NCBI RefSeq assembly: GCF_913061305.1
Contig: NZ_CAJXST010000001.1
Coordinates: 310,001-374,000, forward strand
Reading direction: 5' to 3'
Length of the DNA: 64,000 nucleotides
DNA from: an uncultured Porticoccus sp.
GTDB lineage: Bacteria > Pseudomonadota > Gammaproteobacteria > Pseudomonadales > Porticoccaceae
Below the pieces are notes generated by a model, which saw nothing but the letters and a program-made list of their open reading frames with translations, made no database searches and was not told the origin of the DNA. Positions 30,668 to 39,759 of the stretch are shown here, piece after piece. The position numbers were made by a program, and so were the translations under genes. Each line of letters begins with the position of its first letter. The first letter of the stretch is position 1.

Positions 30668-31062
30668 GGCGATGACCTCCGGGTCGTCCAGTACCCCGAG
30701 CGTGTGACCAAGTCGGCACCGCCAATCAGGGAACCAAAGCCCCTATACCGCCGGGCCAGACGCCACTGAAGCTGCCGGTACAGCCAGGTATCCGGTCGCC
30801 CTCGCTTGTGGCGGCGCAACGTATTGCCACCAACAAAGACGCCGAGGGCGACCGTAATCACGATGACCGTGGGCATCAACGCTATGGTTGCGGTCAGCCA
30901 GGCCAGCACCAGACCGATGAGCAGCCCGGCGCTACCGCACAGGCCAACACAGATCCACAGCTCATCGGCCGTCAGCCCGCGCACCACCACCGGCTGCCGA
31001 TTGAGCCGGTGTGGCAGGAAGGTCACTGCGTCGTCGTGCTGGCGATCCACAAGGTCCGTCAT
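30664..31062 (-). CDS. TraL-like membrane protein, TIGR03750 family
   Basis: The gene encodes 132 residues. The N-terminal phrase TFLPHRLNRQPVVVRGLTADEL is characteristic of TIGR03750. Two membrane helices follow at about residues 42-87, then a basic tail (RRHKRGRPDTWLYRQLQWRLARR). It is a small inner-membrane component related in position and shape to F-type TraL. Confidence 0.87.
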   Translation of the reverse strand: MTDLVDRQHDDAVTFLPHRLNRQPVVVRGLTADELWICVGLCGSAGLLIGLVLAWLTATIALMPTVIVITVALGVFVGGNTLRRHKRGRPDTWLYRQLQWRLARRYRGFGSLIGGADLVTRSGYWTTRRSSP

Positions 31063-31074
31063 GTCGCGCGGCCC

Positions 31075-31449
31075 TTACAGAATGCCGGTGGCTTCAGTGA
31101 GCAGCCAGATGCCGACCACCAACAGAATCGCGCCAACTGCCACGGTCAGGCCGAACTGGCCCCAGGTCTTGCGACCGGTATGGATTTCTGAATAGGTGCT
31201 GTAGGCGTGGTAGCAGATACCGACAAACATCGAGGCGACCACCAACAAGGCCACCAGCAGCACAATGTCGTAACCGTAATTGCGCAAGGTTTCCATGATG
31301 CCGCTGCCGGCACCTCGGGAGGGGTCTTCCAGGGTGGGCAGCCCCTGGGCGTGAACCAGCGGAGCCAGGCTGAAGGTGAGCAAGGCTGCGCTAAACCGGT
31401 GAGCGTTTTGGATCAGGTGGCGGTAGTGAGAAGTCATATCACTGAACAT
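31075..31449 (-). CDS. PFL_4702 family protein (TIGR03745), candidate pilin-like subunit
   Basis: This 124-residue protein has a cleavable signal (ending LVHAQG) and two membrane helices, the arrangement of VirB2/TraA-type pilins. It lies immediately upstream of the TraL/E/K/B-like series, as pilin genes do in F-type operons. The pilin role is an inference from shape and order. Confidence 0.82.
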   Translation of the reverse strand: MFSDMTSHYRHLIQNAHRFSAALLTFSLAPLVHAQGLPTLEDPSRGAGSGIMETLRNYGYDIVLLVALLVVASMFVGICYHAYSTYSEIHTGRKTWGQFGLTVAVGAILLVVGIWLLTEATGIL

Positions 31450-31467
31450 GGTGAAGTCCTCAGGAGG

Positions 31468-31701
31468 TCAAGACAGCAGGAAGAAAGTCAGCACCACGTA
31501 CATCGCCACGAACCGCACAGCGACACCCAGGAACTGACGTTGAGAAATGCGTGCTTCGGCCCAGCCGACATAGGCCGTGCGCAGCGCCCAGGCACCCCAA
31601 AGCAGCAGCACGGCAAACACCAGACTGACGAGCACCACGGACACATCCGCTGCCGTAAAGCCGGAATTCGCCTGAAAGGCGGTTGCCTGGGCGGGATTCA
31701 C
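31468..31701 (-). CDS. PFL_4701 family small membrane protein (TIGR03758)
   Basis: The gene encodes 77 residues with two membrane helices. The start codon is GTG (MNPAQATAFQ), embedded in GTGA that overlaps the stop of the RAQPRD gene by four bases. The family is confined to this ICE class; its exact role in the channel is unknown. Confidence 0.83.
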   Translation of the reverse strand: MNPAQATAFQANSGFTAADVSVVLVSLVFAVLLLWGAWALRTAYVGWAEARISQRQFLGVAVRFVAMYVVLTFFLLS

Positions 31702-32048
31702 TGATACGCCTCTGAGGTTTGGCGATACTGGCCAAGCAGCTCGACCGGATCACGGGGTTGAGCACGTTCGGGAACCAGGTAATCACGGACCCCCTGGCGA
31801 ATGCGCTCAATGTCCTTGTGCAGGCGCTCGTAGTCGAAGTAGTAGCGGCTGCCGTCCTGGCGAGGCAGGCTGGCGCTGTGCTCGGCCAGGCGGTCGATCA
31901 TGTCGAGCTGGCGGATCAGCGCCGCCAGTTGGGCATGCTCGGTGGCACCGTCCCCAGCCAGTACGGGCTCGATAGTCAGGGCAGAGACGGCCAGCAGCAC
32001 GGCGATAGCGCGGTGCCATAGGATGTTGCGGCTGCTGTGGTGTGCCAT
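31698..32048 (-). CDS. RAQPRD family ICE protein
   Basis: This 116-residue protein has a signal peptide (ending PVLAGDG) and contains the family motif RAQPRD near residue 95. It is a short periplasmic helical protein found only in integrative conjugative elements. It is the first minus-strand gene left of the HEPN insertion, so its promoter should lie in 32049-32253. Confidence 0.9.
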   Translation of the reverse strand: MAHHSSRNILWHRAIAVLLAVSALTIEPVLAGDGATEHAQLAALIRQLDMIDRLAEHSASLPRQDGSRYYFDYERLHKDIERIRQGVRDYLVPERAQPRDPVELLGQYRQTSEAYQ

Positions 32049-32253
32049 CGTGCCATTCCTCGTGGAGCGAATGGCACGATGCTGGGGTATGCGGTCAGAT
32101 TGCGCCGCAATGAATAGGAACAGAGTGACTACCGGATTTTACATGCCGGTGATATGAGATTAGGGAGCTCTGGTGGCAATTTCAGGCTGGTCAATGAAAT
32201 GCGATAATCAGTAACCTCGAATTTGTGTAAGGCCTGGCGGGCACCAAAGCGTT

Positions 32254-33729
32254 ATGACTGATTTACATGAGCTGGTGAAAGGGATTATTGAAGACATTAG
32301 GAAGCATCAGGGGACTTCGCCATCGTCTAGATGTGAGGGCGATAATTTTCCTCGGATAATCGGTACGGGTGATGGAGGGCAAATTCATGTGTCACGAAAA
32401 GTAGACGAGTTAATTGCCGATGTTTCACGAAAGATTATGGCGCGTGACACCACCCTGAAATCACGCTTTTCTGTTAAGGATTTTACGGCGATGGTTCGCA
32501 GGGACTTCGGTCCAGCATTGGCAACCATAGACTGGGATCAAGATATAGTTCAGAGCACCATTCGAGTCTCGAGTGATGTTGAAGAGGCAGTGGCGAGAGA
32601 CATAGACTGGACGTTGAAGAAAGGAGAGCTTGAATATGCGTTCGGATGCACATTATTCAGTTATGACGATATTCCTCCGTTTGAAATCGGCCCAGTTCGA
32701 TTTGAACCCAGAGTTGATTGGCTAGATCGTAAGGCGTCAGATGATCGGTGGGCCCGTGTGGGACCCGGTGGCCGCATAGAACGGTTTTCCGAAAAAATTG
32801 CGGATGGGATGATCTCAAAAATAACACACCGGCGCATTTTACGAACATGGAAAGGCGAAAAATTGAAGAGACGAATGCCTTCTGCTGACGCTCATGATGA
32901 AAAAGTTATCCTTGAGGCGATTGGGGATTGCCAATATGTCTGCTCCGTCAATGTTCCGGGGTTCGGTGGAGATACAGGTCAACATAAAGCGGTACTTGCA
33001 GCACGGCTCGCGCAGGCAACGGTCTCCTTGATCTGGGAAAACTCCTCAATGGCACTGGATGGAATCAGTTTGCTTGCAGAAAGGAAAAGGCCGTACGGAA
33101 GAACACTTGCTTTCACAACTGAAGGGCTAATGTTGGCAAATGGTTTGGGAGCAAAGCGACTACATGCGCCGTGGGTTGATAAGGAGGAACTAGCTGAAAT
33201 CATTAATGACTTTTCTGGTTGTTTCACTGTGGCAGGAGAGGCGATCGCGGCTTACCTTGATCCAGATGGGGGTAGTGAACGACCGGCATTGATGAATGCT
33301 ATTGTCCATGCGTTGCTTTGGTTTTATGAGGGATGCCGTGAAACCGTTGATCAAATAGCTATTGTCAAATTCTCGTCAGCCATGGAGGTGCTAACCGAGG
33401 GATTTGTATGGAAGGCAGGGAACGGAAAAAAGCAAAAGGGAGGGCAGCCGGCGATTCGTGAACTGCTCAAGATCAACCTTGGAATAGATGAAGATAATGT
33501 CATTACCCGGGACGGGAAGACTGCGAAGGAAGTTGTTGAATTGATCTACAGTGCGGGGCGCAATCGGATGATCCATGGCGAGAATAAAGCGCTTGGTAAT
33601 GATTGGTCGATAGAGAGAGCTATCGCTGAAAAACTGTCCAGGTACAGCCTTGTAACCCATCTAGGTAGGGTCTCTGAAAACCCTTTGTTTGATAATCCAA
33701 AACAACTCTGGCAGAAAGATGGCGGATAA
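32254..33729 (+). CDS. HEPN-domain protein of unknown family inserted in the conjugation operon
   Basis: This 491-residue protein is not recognised along its first 340 residues. The C-terminal third is helical and holds RNRMIH (Arg436-Asn437 to His441), the RNxxxH signature of HEPN ribonucleases, within VELIYSAGRNRMIHGEN. HEPN RNases commonly act as infection- or stress-triggered toxins. The gene is on the plus strand in a minus-strand operon, between RAQPRD and PFL_4697 genes that are adjacent or nearly so in relatives, and its bases are more AT-rich. It ends 20 bases from the converging gene. An antiphage role is inferred. Confidence 0.75.
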   Translation: MTDLHELVKGIIEDIRKHQGTSPSSRCEGDNFPRIIGTGDGGQIHVSRKVDELIADVSRKIMARDTTLKSRFSVKDFTAMVRRDFGPALATIDWDQDIVQSTIRVSSDVEEAVARDIDWTLKKGELEYAFGCTLFSYDDIPPFEIGPVRFEPRVDWLDRKASDDRWARVGPGGRIERFSEKIADGMISKITHRRILRTWKGEKLKRRMPSADAHDEKVILEAIGDCQYVCSVNVPGFGGDTGQHKAVLAARLAQATVSLIWENSSMALDGISLLAERKRPYGRTLAFTTEGLMLANGLGAKRLHAPWVDKEELAEIINDFSGCFTVAGEAIAAYLDPDGGSERPALMNAIVHALLWFYEGCRETVDQIAIVKFSSAMEVLTEGFVWKAGNGKKQKGGQPAIRELLKINLGIDEDNVITRDGKTAKEVVELIYSAGRNRMIHGENKALGNDWSIERAIAEKLSRYSLVTHLGRVSENPLFDNPKQLWQKDGG

Positions 33730-33749
33730 TTTTGTACAGCGCAACAGCC

Positions 33750-34499
33750 TCACAGATACTTCTTGAAGCTCCCCGCTGTGATATCCACCGCCACCCCCAG
33801 CAACATGGCACTGGGTAGCAGGATCAACAACGGACTCACGCTGACCGGCAGCGTCAGATAGGTCACCCAGGGCAGCACCAGCAGCGGCATCAAAGCGGCC
33901 TTCGCCCGGTGGTAGACGAAGCCGGATTCCCGTCCCGCACCGAACCGACGGATGTCCCGGCGTACGAGCCCATCTACCAGCCCCACAAAGGCGGCCATGC
34001 AGAACAAGGGGAGCATCAGGCACAGCACCAGCAGGCGCACCAGGAAGACCAGCAGGGTATAGGCCGCGGTGATCAGGTAGCTTTCCAGGTGAACGTAGAC
34101 CACGCCCAGGTAATAGCGGAAATCCCGGGTGGCATTGTCAGCCCCTGCGCGGGCTTGGGTGGCGGCACCCTGCATCCAGTCCATCAGCCCGGTTTTGACG
34201 AAAACCCACTCATGGGCTCCGTCGATCAGTCGATGGGCTGTGCGCCCTGGCTCCTGTACCACCACGCTGCGAGTGAAGTGGGTCGAGAGTTGATCGAGTT
34301 CGTAATGCAGCATGGCCTGAGCATGGCGCCATCCCTGTTCTGGCCAGAACAGGTGCATGCCGACCCACTCAATCAGGATGCACAGCAATAGCGAGCCGCA
34401 GAGCACACCGAAGAAGCGAAAGGGCAGCGAGACCACTGAACCCACCAGGTTGCGCTGCCGTGTCTGTTGTCGCTGCGCAGTGGCTGCGGGGTCGCTCAT
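33750..34499 (-). CDS. Integrating conjugative element membrane protein, PFL_4697 family (TIGR03747)
   Basis: The protein is 249 residues with a first helix near residues 25-45, a pair of helices near 150-185 and hydrophobic segments near 215-240. It matches the TIGR03747 layout, including DGLVRRDIRRFGAGRESGFVYHRAK. The gene overlaps the TraD stop-start junction by four bases and probably works with the coupling protein. Confidence 0.88.
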   Translation of the reverse strand: MSDPAATAQRQQTRQRNLVGSVVSLPFRFFGVLCGSLLLCILIEWVGMHLFWPEQGWRHAQAMLHYELDQLSTHFTRSVVVQEPGRTAHRLIDGAHEWVFVKTGLMDWMQGAATQARAGADNATRDFRYYLGVVYVHLESYLITAAYTLLVFLVRLLVLCLMLPLFCMAAFVGLVDGLVRRDIRRFGAGRESGFVYHRAKAALMPLLVLPWVTYLTLPVSVSPLLILLPSAMLLGVAVDITAGSFKKYL

Positions 34500-36667
34500 G
34501 TTGTGTCGGTTCCGGCGGTCTCGGCACCGGTCATCTGTTTGAAGCCATCCAGCAGGTCATCCGGCAGGCTCTCATTCTGCAGCTCGGGGTTGCCCTGGTT
34601 TTCCCACCATTCGCCTGCATCTGAGTAGTGCTGACGCATGTAACCGGCCAGCGCCTGCAGGTCCTTCGGCATGGCCTCGTCGGGGTCGGGGGCCGGCAGC
34701 GGCATGCGCAACTTCCACAGGTTGCCGCCTTCGAGCAGTGCGAAGGCCTGGCCTTTGGGGAGGTTCACCACATGAGCCGGTTCGATCAGCGGTACGCTGG
34801 TCGAGGTAATGCGATCCTGGGTGTTGGAGGTGAAGGCGGTGTGCCCTTGGGGGTCGGAGGTGTCTGTTGCCCCGCTGACGATGGAGGTGGTGTGCACCTC
34901 AACCTTGGGCAGCTGCCGGGTCAATAGCTCGGCAGTGGCCGTCTCGCGCACCCGCAGCATGAACAGGTTGTTGAAGTTGCCCACAACCTGTCCCGCCTTG
35001 GCCCGGTTGCCGATCCGGGCCTCGATATCGCTCAGGGTCTGGGTGTAGGCCGTGACCTGAATTCCGGCCCCACCGCCCTTGTTGACCATGGGGATGAACT
35101 CGTCACCCATCAGCTCATTGAACTCGTCGGCATGGACGTTGATGGCGACTTTTCCAGGGGGGCTGGTCGACCCTCCGGGCAATCCATCGTCAATGCCAAA
35201 CTTGTAGATGTGCCCGGCCACCGACACCAGGTCGGAGAACATGGAATTGCCCACCGCCGCCGCGACTTCGGCATCCGACAGGGCATCCAGCCCCACGTAG
35301 ACCACGGCTCGCTTGCGGATGATCTGCATCCAGTCGAAGATTGGCCGCGGATCGTGCAGGTCGGCATAGTCCGGCGCCAGCAGTTGTGAGATCTTGCCGG
35401 TGGTCAGCTTCTCCAGCAGCGGCAGCAGGGAGGCGACAATTTTGTCGAAGTAGGTCCTGTCGTAGCGTACCGCTGAGCGCAGTCCGTCGAGTACTGGATC
35501 GTAGACCCGCACCTGGGACAGGTATTGCTCAATAGCCACGACACGCTTTTCCCGGCCGACCATGTGGCGGGGAATGTTTTTGTCGTTCAGCCGGCCTTCG
35601 AGCTGCACGATCACTTCCCAGGCCTTCGGCTCGGTTCTGGAAAAAAAGTGCTGGGCGTACTCGATGAACAGTGCATCGATGTTGACGACGTGGCGCTGGA
35701 TCTGCAAATAGTCGGGGCGTCGCCCCAGCTCCACCAGGGCGCGAGCGATGATATTGACGAAGCGCCAGGCGAATTCGCGAAAGGCGGCGCTGTTGCCCTC
35801 ACCGGAGAGTTGGCCGGCAATCCGTGTGGCCACCTCCGAGATACGCCCGAAACGGCCCACGGCATTGTAACGGGCGGAGATGTCCGGCCAGCCGAGATGG
35901 AACACGTAGAACTCGCCCTCGCGTCCGGCGCGCCGGGCTTCCACGTACATGCGCTTGAGCAGGTCGGCATCGCCCTTGGGATCGAAGACGATCACCACCT
36001 CGTGCTCCCCGTTGACCCTGCGGCGAATATCCTGAGTGATGCACAACTCGGCCAGCCGGGTTTTGCCGACCCGGGTGGTGCCGAGCACCAGAGTATGGCC
36101 GACCCGTTCACCCAGTGGCAGGGAGACGTCCGTCTCCATGGGCTCGATACCGTGCAGCCGCGGCAGCCCGCCCACCGGTGGCAGGGGGCGAAGTGGATTC
36201 AGGGGATGATCCCAGGCGGTCACCCGGTCAAGGTATGGCAACGGAAATGGCGCAAATTCCAGTCGTTCCTCCAGGCGACGGACGAATCGATAGGCCGGCG
36301 TGGGCTCGACGTAGCGGCGAAACTCAGGACGGTAGGTCTGCATCAGCCGGTGGGTATGGCGCTGATCCCAGCGAAAACCCCGGCCAACAAACAGCCGTTG
36401 CTGACTCACCGGCACGTTCCGGCTGGCCATTACGTAGCGTGGGATACGCCTGATGTTGCGGCGATAGTGAAGGATTGCCCGCGCGTCGCGAAAGCGGATG
36501 GCGGCAAAGGTCAGAAAGCCCAGAGCTGCACCCAGCCCCAGTAGCGGGGTGAGAGCCAACGACCACGGCGCAAATAGGCACAGTAGAGCCGCACCGACAC
36601 TGACTGCAACGCTGTACAGTTCGACGGCGGGTCGCAGCATGACCTCCACGGCATGGGGCTGGGCCAT
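34496..36667 (-). CDS. traD: TraD-type conjugative coupling factor, PFGI-1 class (TIGR03743)
   Basis: This 723-residue protein has two N-terminal membrane helices and Walker A GTTRVGKT at residues 196-203, followed by the RecA-like domain with VVIVFDPKGDADLL and INVHADEFNELMGDEF. The coupling protein brings the relaxase-DNA complex to the channel. It is followed two bases away by the PFL_4695 gene upstream and overlaps PFL_4697 downstream. Confidence 0.93.
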   Translation of the reverse strand: MAQPHAVEVMLRPAVELYSVAVSVGAALLCLFAPWSLALTPLLGLGAALGFLTFAAIRFRDARAILHYRRNIRRIPRYVMASRNVPVSQQRLFVGRGFRWDQRHTHRLMQTYRPEFRRYVEPTPAYRFVRRLEERLEFAPFPLPYLDRVTAWDHPLNPLRPLPPVGGLPRLHGIEPMETDVSLPLGERVGHTLVLGTTRVGKTRLAELCITQDIRRRVNGEHEVVIVFDPKGDADLLKRMYVEARRAGREGEFYVFHLGWPDISARYNAVGRFGRISEVATRIAGQLSGEGNSAAFREFAWRFVNIIARALVELGRRPDYLQIQRHVVNIDALFIEYAQHFFSRTEPKAWEVIVQLEGRLNDKNIPRHMVGREKRVVAIEQYLSQVRVYDPVLDGLRSAVRYDRTYFDKIVASLLPLLEKLTTGKISQLLAPDYADLHDPRPIFDWMQIIRKRAVVYVGLDALSDAEVAAAVGNSMFSDLVSVAGHIYKFGIDDGLPGGSTSPPGKVAINVHADEFNELMGDEFIPMVNKGGGAGIQVTAYTQTLSDIEARIGNRAKAGQVVGNFNNLFMLRVRETATAELLTRQLPKVEVHTTSIVSGATDTSDPQGHTAFTSNTQDRITSTSVPLIEPAHVVNLPKGQAFALLEGGNLWKLRMPLPAPDPDEAMPKDLQALAGYMRQHYSDAGEWWENQGNPELQNESLPDDLLDGFKQMTGAETAGTDTT

Positions 36668-36668
36668 G

Positions 36669-37205
36669 TCACTGCTCGAGTCCGGTGGCGGTGATCAGCA
36701 CCGGGTAGTGCCGGATCTCAAGGCGCTGTGCCAGGTCGTCGCCAGAGGCAGGTGCCAGGGTCAAGCCGGGTGCCAGGTCTCGCAAGTCGGCCAGTCCTTC
36801 GGCAGTGTCGACATTGACCACCAGACCTACGGCACCAAGCGTCCGCAAGCTGGCCGCTCGGTGTTGCAGCCAGGTGCGGGAAAGTTCGTCGTCGCCCACC
36901 AGGAACAGGGGGCGAAATCCTGCAGCGTCCATAGGCCGGCGTTCCACCTTGCCCGGCGATAGCAGCGCCGATCGTACTGGCAGCATTTCCGCCTCTCTGA
37001 TGGGCTGGTTTAGGGCTGTTGGCACCTCCCCCTGTTCGGGTAGGGCTATGGGTGTGCCTATGGGCGGTAAATCCATGGACTGGTAATACGGCAGCGCTGA
37101 AGCGCCACCCCGGTCCTGAACGACAATGAGTGGGGTGTCATCGGCAGAGGCTGAAAGGCTCATTATTCCCAACAGCCAACACAGGGCACGAAAACGAGCT
37201 TTCAA
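36669..37205 (-). CDS. Integrating conjugative element protein, PFL_4695 family (TIGR03765)
   Basis: This 178-residue secreted protein (signal ending SLSASADD) carries the conserved phrases LIVVQDRGGASALPYYQ and LFLVGDDELSRTWLQHRA. Function is unknown; it is always next to traD in this ICE class. It overlaps the upstream transglycosylase gene by four bases. Confidence 0.87.
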   Translation of the reverse strand: MKARFRALCWLLGIMSLSASADDTPLIVVQDRGGASALPYYQSMDLPPIGTPIALPEQGEVPTALNQPIREAEMLPVRSALLSPGKVERRPMDAAGFRPLFLVGDDELSRTWLQHRAASLRTLGAVGLVVNVDTAEGLADLRDLAPGLTLAPASGDDLAQRLEIRHYPVLITATGLEQ

Positions 37206-37783
37206 GGCAGGTCCTCCTCAGATGCGGTCAGAGCTGCAGATCCACGGTGAATGCGTGACAAGTGTTGGTGGATGCTGCGCCGGTAACGCTTGGCTGGCTT
37301 GCCACCGGCTGGGCGGTGATAGCGACCAACCGCATACAGCCAGCCTTCATCGGTCTTGTACTGTTCGCGCAATATAGCGGCGGCGATAGCCAGGTTTTGA
37401 TACGGGTCGAGGAGGTCGCAGGGATGAGTCACCCGATGGGCGTGGTAACCGACATTGATCTGCCCAAGCCCTACGTCGATACGGCGAGCGGGAGTAGTTT
37501 CAAGGGCGGTTGTTAGCTCGGCACAGGCCCCATCCCGGGTGGCGAGCCGCCGAGGTTGACCGGCGACATTCAGTGTCCATGGCCAGGGAACCTGCCTGCC
37601 CCGTATGCCTGTGCCACTCTCCTGCAAAGCAATGGCATAGAGCAGTGCCGAAGGCACCCCGGCCTCGTGGGCGGCCAACTGATAAGCCAGTGGCGGGAGT
37701 ACGGTATCTGCTGTGCTTGGCAAAACGACCAGCCAACCCAGGCAGATGACCGCCCAATGAGGGGAGGTCACAGACGTTGCCAT
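37202..37783 (-). CDS. SLT-type lytic transglycosylase (conjugation-associated)
   Basis: The protein is 193 residues with a signal peptide. It has the SLT motif ALQESG (catalytic Glu about residue 53) and GLGQINVGYH followed by DPYQNLAIAAAILREQY. These enzymes cut peptidoglycan locally to let the channel through the wall. It overlaps the upstream PFL_4693 gene by 16 bases, which includes the last codons of that gene. Confidence 0.9.
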   Translation of the reverse strand: MATSVTSPHWAVICLGWLVVLPSTADTVLPPLAYQLAAHEAGVPSALLYAIALQESGTGIRGRQVPWPWTLNVAGQPRRLATRDGACAELTTALETTPARRIDVGLGQINVGYHAHRVTHPCDLLDPYQNLAIAAAILREQYKTDEGWLYAVGRYHRPAGGKPAKRYRRSIHQHLSRIHRGSAALTASEEDLP

Positions 37784-38532
37784 TGTCCGCCCACCTCACG
37801 GACCACGGCGGGCAACTCACCCTGCACGCCGATAGCTAGCCAGCGCCCATTATCATGGTTCAAGGTGATGGCGCGGTCGCGAACCTTGTCCGGCTCAATG
37901 CCCACACGCTCAGCCCATTGGCGTACACGGGCATCCTCCTGGCGGCTGTCGACCAGATACAGATCGAACTCCGCACCCTCCGTCTGCAGTTGTCGGACGC
38001 GCCGCTCACAGGCTGGGCAGTTTTCCTTCACGAACACGGCCAGCCGGGTGGGCTGGAGGCTGCTTTGAGGCAGGCCACTCGAGGCTCTCATGTCAACACG
38101 CAGAAGGTTCGGATAGAGTCGCTGCCACGCTGCATCATAGGCGCGTTGATAGGTCAGCAGTTTCTCGACGCGGCGAGCTTCGGCCTGTACCTGGAGCTCT
38201 GCATAACGGCGGCGCTCCTCCTCGTCACGCGCCTCAATGCCCAGCACCGTGAGCGGGTCCAGGTTGGGTGAGTAAATGCCCAGTGGCCCCTGCATTAGTT
38301 GCTGATAGCGCGTCCACTCCTCGGGTTTGAGTCCCCAGTCCTTTGCCAGGCGTTCGTCGAGTGCTGTGTCGTTTGTCATGCGCTCCTGGCTGGACACGAT
38401 GCGAAAACCAGTGGCAGGGGCGGTCTGGGCAAGAGCCAGAACTGGAGCCAGGGCAATCAGCGCCGCCAGAACGGGAGTTATGTGGGATCTCACGGTAGCC
38501 ACCTGTAACAACTGGCCAGGACAGAATCGCAT
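37768..38532 (-). CDS. Integrating conjugative element protein, PFL_4693 family (TIGR03759)
   Basis: The 254-residue version starts at ATG 38532, and a GTG at 38493 with AGGTGG before it would give a shorter signal peptide; both lead into ITPVLAALIALAPVLALAQ. The body has the family phrase WGLKPEEWTRYQQLMQGPLG, and a thioredoxin-like C-terminal part has CPAC (VKENCPACERRV), suggesting a disulfide role in the periplasm. The frame opens earlier (38598) but that part lies inside the PilL gene. Confidence 0.85.
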   Translation of the reverse strand: MRFCPGQLLQVATVRSHITPVLAALIALAPVLALAQTAPATGFRIVSSQERMTNDTALDERLAKDWGLKPEEWTRYQQLMQGPLGIYSPNLDPLTVLGIEARDEEERRRYAELQVQAEARRVEKLLTYQRAYDAAWQRLYPNLLRVDMRASSGLPQSSLQPTRLAVFVKENCPACERRVRQLQTEGAEFDLYLVDSRQEDARVRQWAERVGIEPDKVRDRAITLNHDNGRWLAIGVQGELPAVVREVGGQWQRL

Positions 38533-38545
38533 CCAGTCTGGGTTC

Positions 38546-39052
38546 TCACGGTAATGCCTCCAGACGGGGTGTGAAGCACACTTGTCGTGCTCGATCATCC
38601 ACCTGCAACTCCCAGGCTGGCCCGGCCAAAGTCAGCAGTGCATCATGGAGAAACACAGGCCCAAGCCGCAGATGGGCCGCCGGTAGGGATAGATCGTAGA
38701 GCGGTGCCGAGTTCGGGTCGTCGTCACACAGGGAATAGCCGGAACTCTGCAGTACATGGCGCAGGCCATCTTCCACCGATAGTGGCGGCGTTCCCGGGAT
38801 GGACACATCGACCACTTGCAGCAGGAGATTTTGCTGGGCCGCCTGGGGCGTCAGTTCCACCAGTGTGTACCGACCGTAGCGGACGATTGGTATCCAGTCG
38901 CTTGGTAGCGGGACTAAAGCGGCTTCAGTCCCCGGGAGATTGGGAGTAGGGGCAACGGTCGACGTGGCACAGCCAGTGCCTAGGATGGCTTGGATAACGG
39001 CTGCGAAGAGAACGAGGCTCCTAGAAGGGACATACAGGCGGATCGCTGGCAT
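38546..39052 (-). CDS. pilL: PilL N-terminal-domain lipoprotein (TIGR03748-like)
   Basis: This 168-residue lipoprotein (lipobox LGTGCATS) has the region IVRYGRYTLVELTPQAAQQNLLLQVVDVSIP, typical of the PilL N-terminal domain of ICEs and type IV pilus islands. No other pil genes accompany it, so it is not part of a full pilus operon here. It is the first backbone gene left of the methyltransferase cassette. Confidence 0.85.
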   Translation of the reverse strand: MPAIRLYVPSRSLVLFAAVIQAILGTGCATSTVAPTPNLPGTEAALVPLPSDWIPIVRYGRYTLVELTPQAAQQNLLLQVVDVSIPGTPPLSVEDGLRHVLQSSGYSLCDDDPNSAPLYDLSLPAAHLRLGPVFLHDALLTLAGPAWELQVDDRARQVCFTPRLEALP

Positions 39053-39231
39053 GTGGTGGTATTCCTAAAAATGTGCACTCCCAGGATCTCAGGGGAAAGC
39101 TGGTGAATCCGCAGAAAATCGGCATCAGCGGATGACCGGATTCTGATCTAGTTAAACGCATTGCCAGAATTTCCGGATTAGATACTGGCCCGGCTGATTG
39201 AGAAACATGAGCCGTGGGGCGATAGGAAGAT

Positions 39232-39247
39232 ACGGGGTTTACCCCGT
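39232..39247 (+). promoter_or_regulatory. Perfect inverted repeat upstream of the HTH regulator
   Basis: ACGGGGT (39232-39238), a TT centre, and ACCCCGT (39241-39247) form a 16-base dyad that ends 35 bases before the regulator start. The position fits an operator for the regulator itself or for the divergent pilL transcript. No experimental match is known to me. Confidence 0.5.
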
Positions 39248-39282
39248 GTTGATATGGGGGCTTTTCCGGGTTAGTATTCGGC

Positions 39283-39759
39283 ATGCGCTATACACAGGGT
39301 CAGATTCGTGAACTACTATCCATCTCGGTGGATGCGTTTCGCACATGGCGGGATACGATCCCGGCGCTGGCTATGCATAAAGGGCATGCCCCCACATTCA
39401 CTCCTGGGGATGTTGTTGCTATGGCGATTGTGGCCGAACTCGTCCGTGATTTTGGCATCCGCGTTGGAACAGTCGGCGCACGTATGGATCAACTTTTTCG
39501 TGAGTGCAGGGGAAAATCCTGGCTTTCACTTGAGAGCTGTGTCGCCATAATTGAAGCTGACGGTATACGCCTCGTTAATCCGGCCATTCAGTACAACCGA
39601 GTATCTGAAACGTCGGCTATCTGTGTCCCTTGCGCACCGATCATATTGCGTCTTCGCTCCGAGCTCACTGCGAGCGAAGCAGAACAAATTCAAGGCGCTC
39701 TCCAGTTTCCTCCAAACTCCGTCAGTACGCAGCTTGAGCGGCGTGGGAAGCGAGCATGA
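39283..39759 (+). CDS. MerR-like HTH regulator of the methyltransferase cassette
   Basis: This 158-residue protein begins with a MerR-like helix-turn-helix (MRYTQGQIRELLSISVDAFRTWRD, then FTPGDVVAMAIVAEL), without the Cys pattern of metal sensors. The rest is helical and not recognised. Its TGA overlaps the methyltransferase ATG (ATGA), so the two are translationally coupled. A control role over the cassette, like the C proteins of restriction systems, is inferred. Confidence 0.7.
   Translation: MRYTQGQIRELLSISVDAFRTWRDTIPALAMHKGHAPTFTPGDVVAMAIVAELVRDFGIRVGTVGARMDQLFRECRGKSWLSLESCVAIIEADGIRLVNPAIQYNRVSETSAICVPCAPIILRLRSELTASEAEQIQGALQFPPNSVSTQLERRGKRA

Noticed and set aside
35525-36544. Plus-strand frame of 339 codons
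   Set aside because: Antisense to traD and without recognisable protein features.
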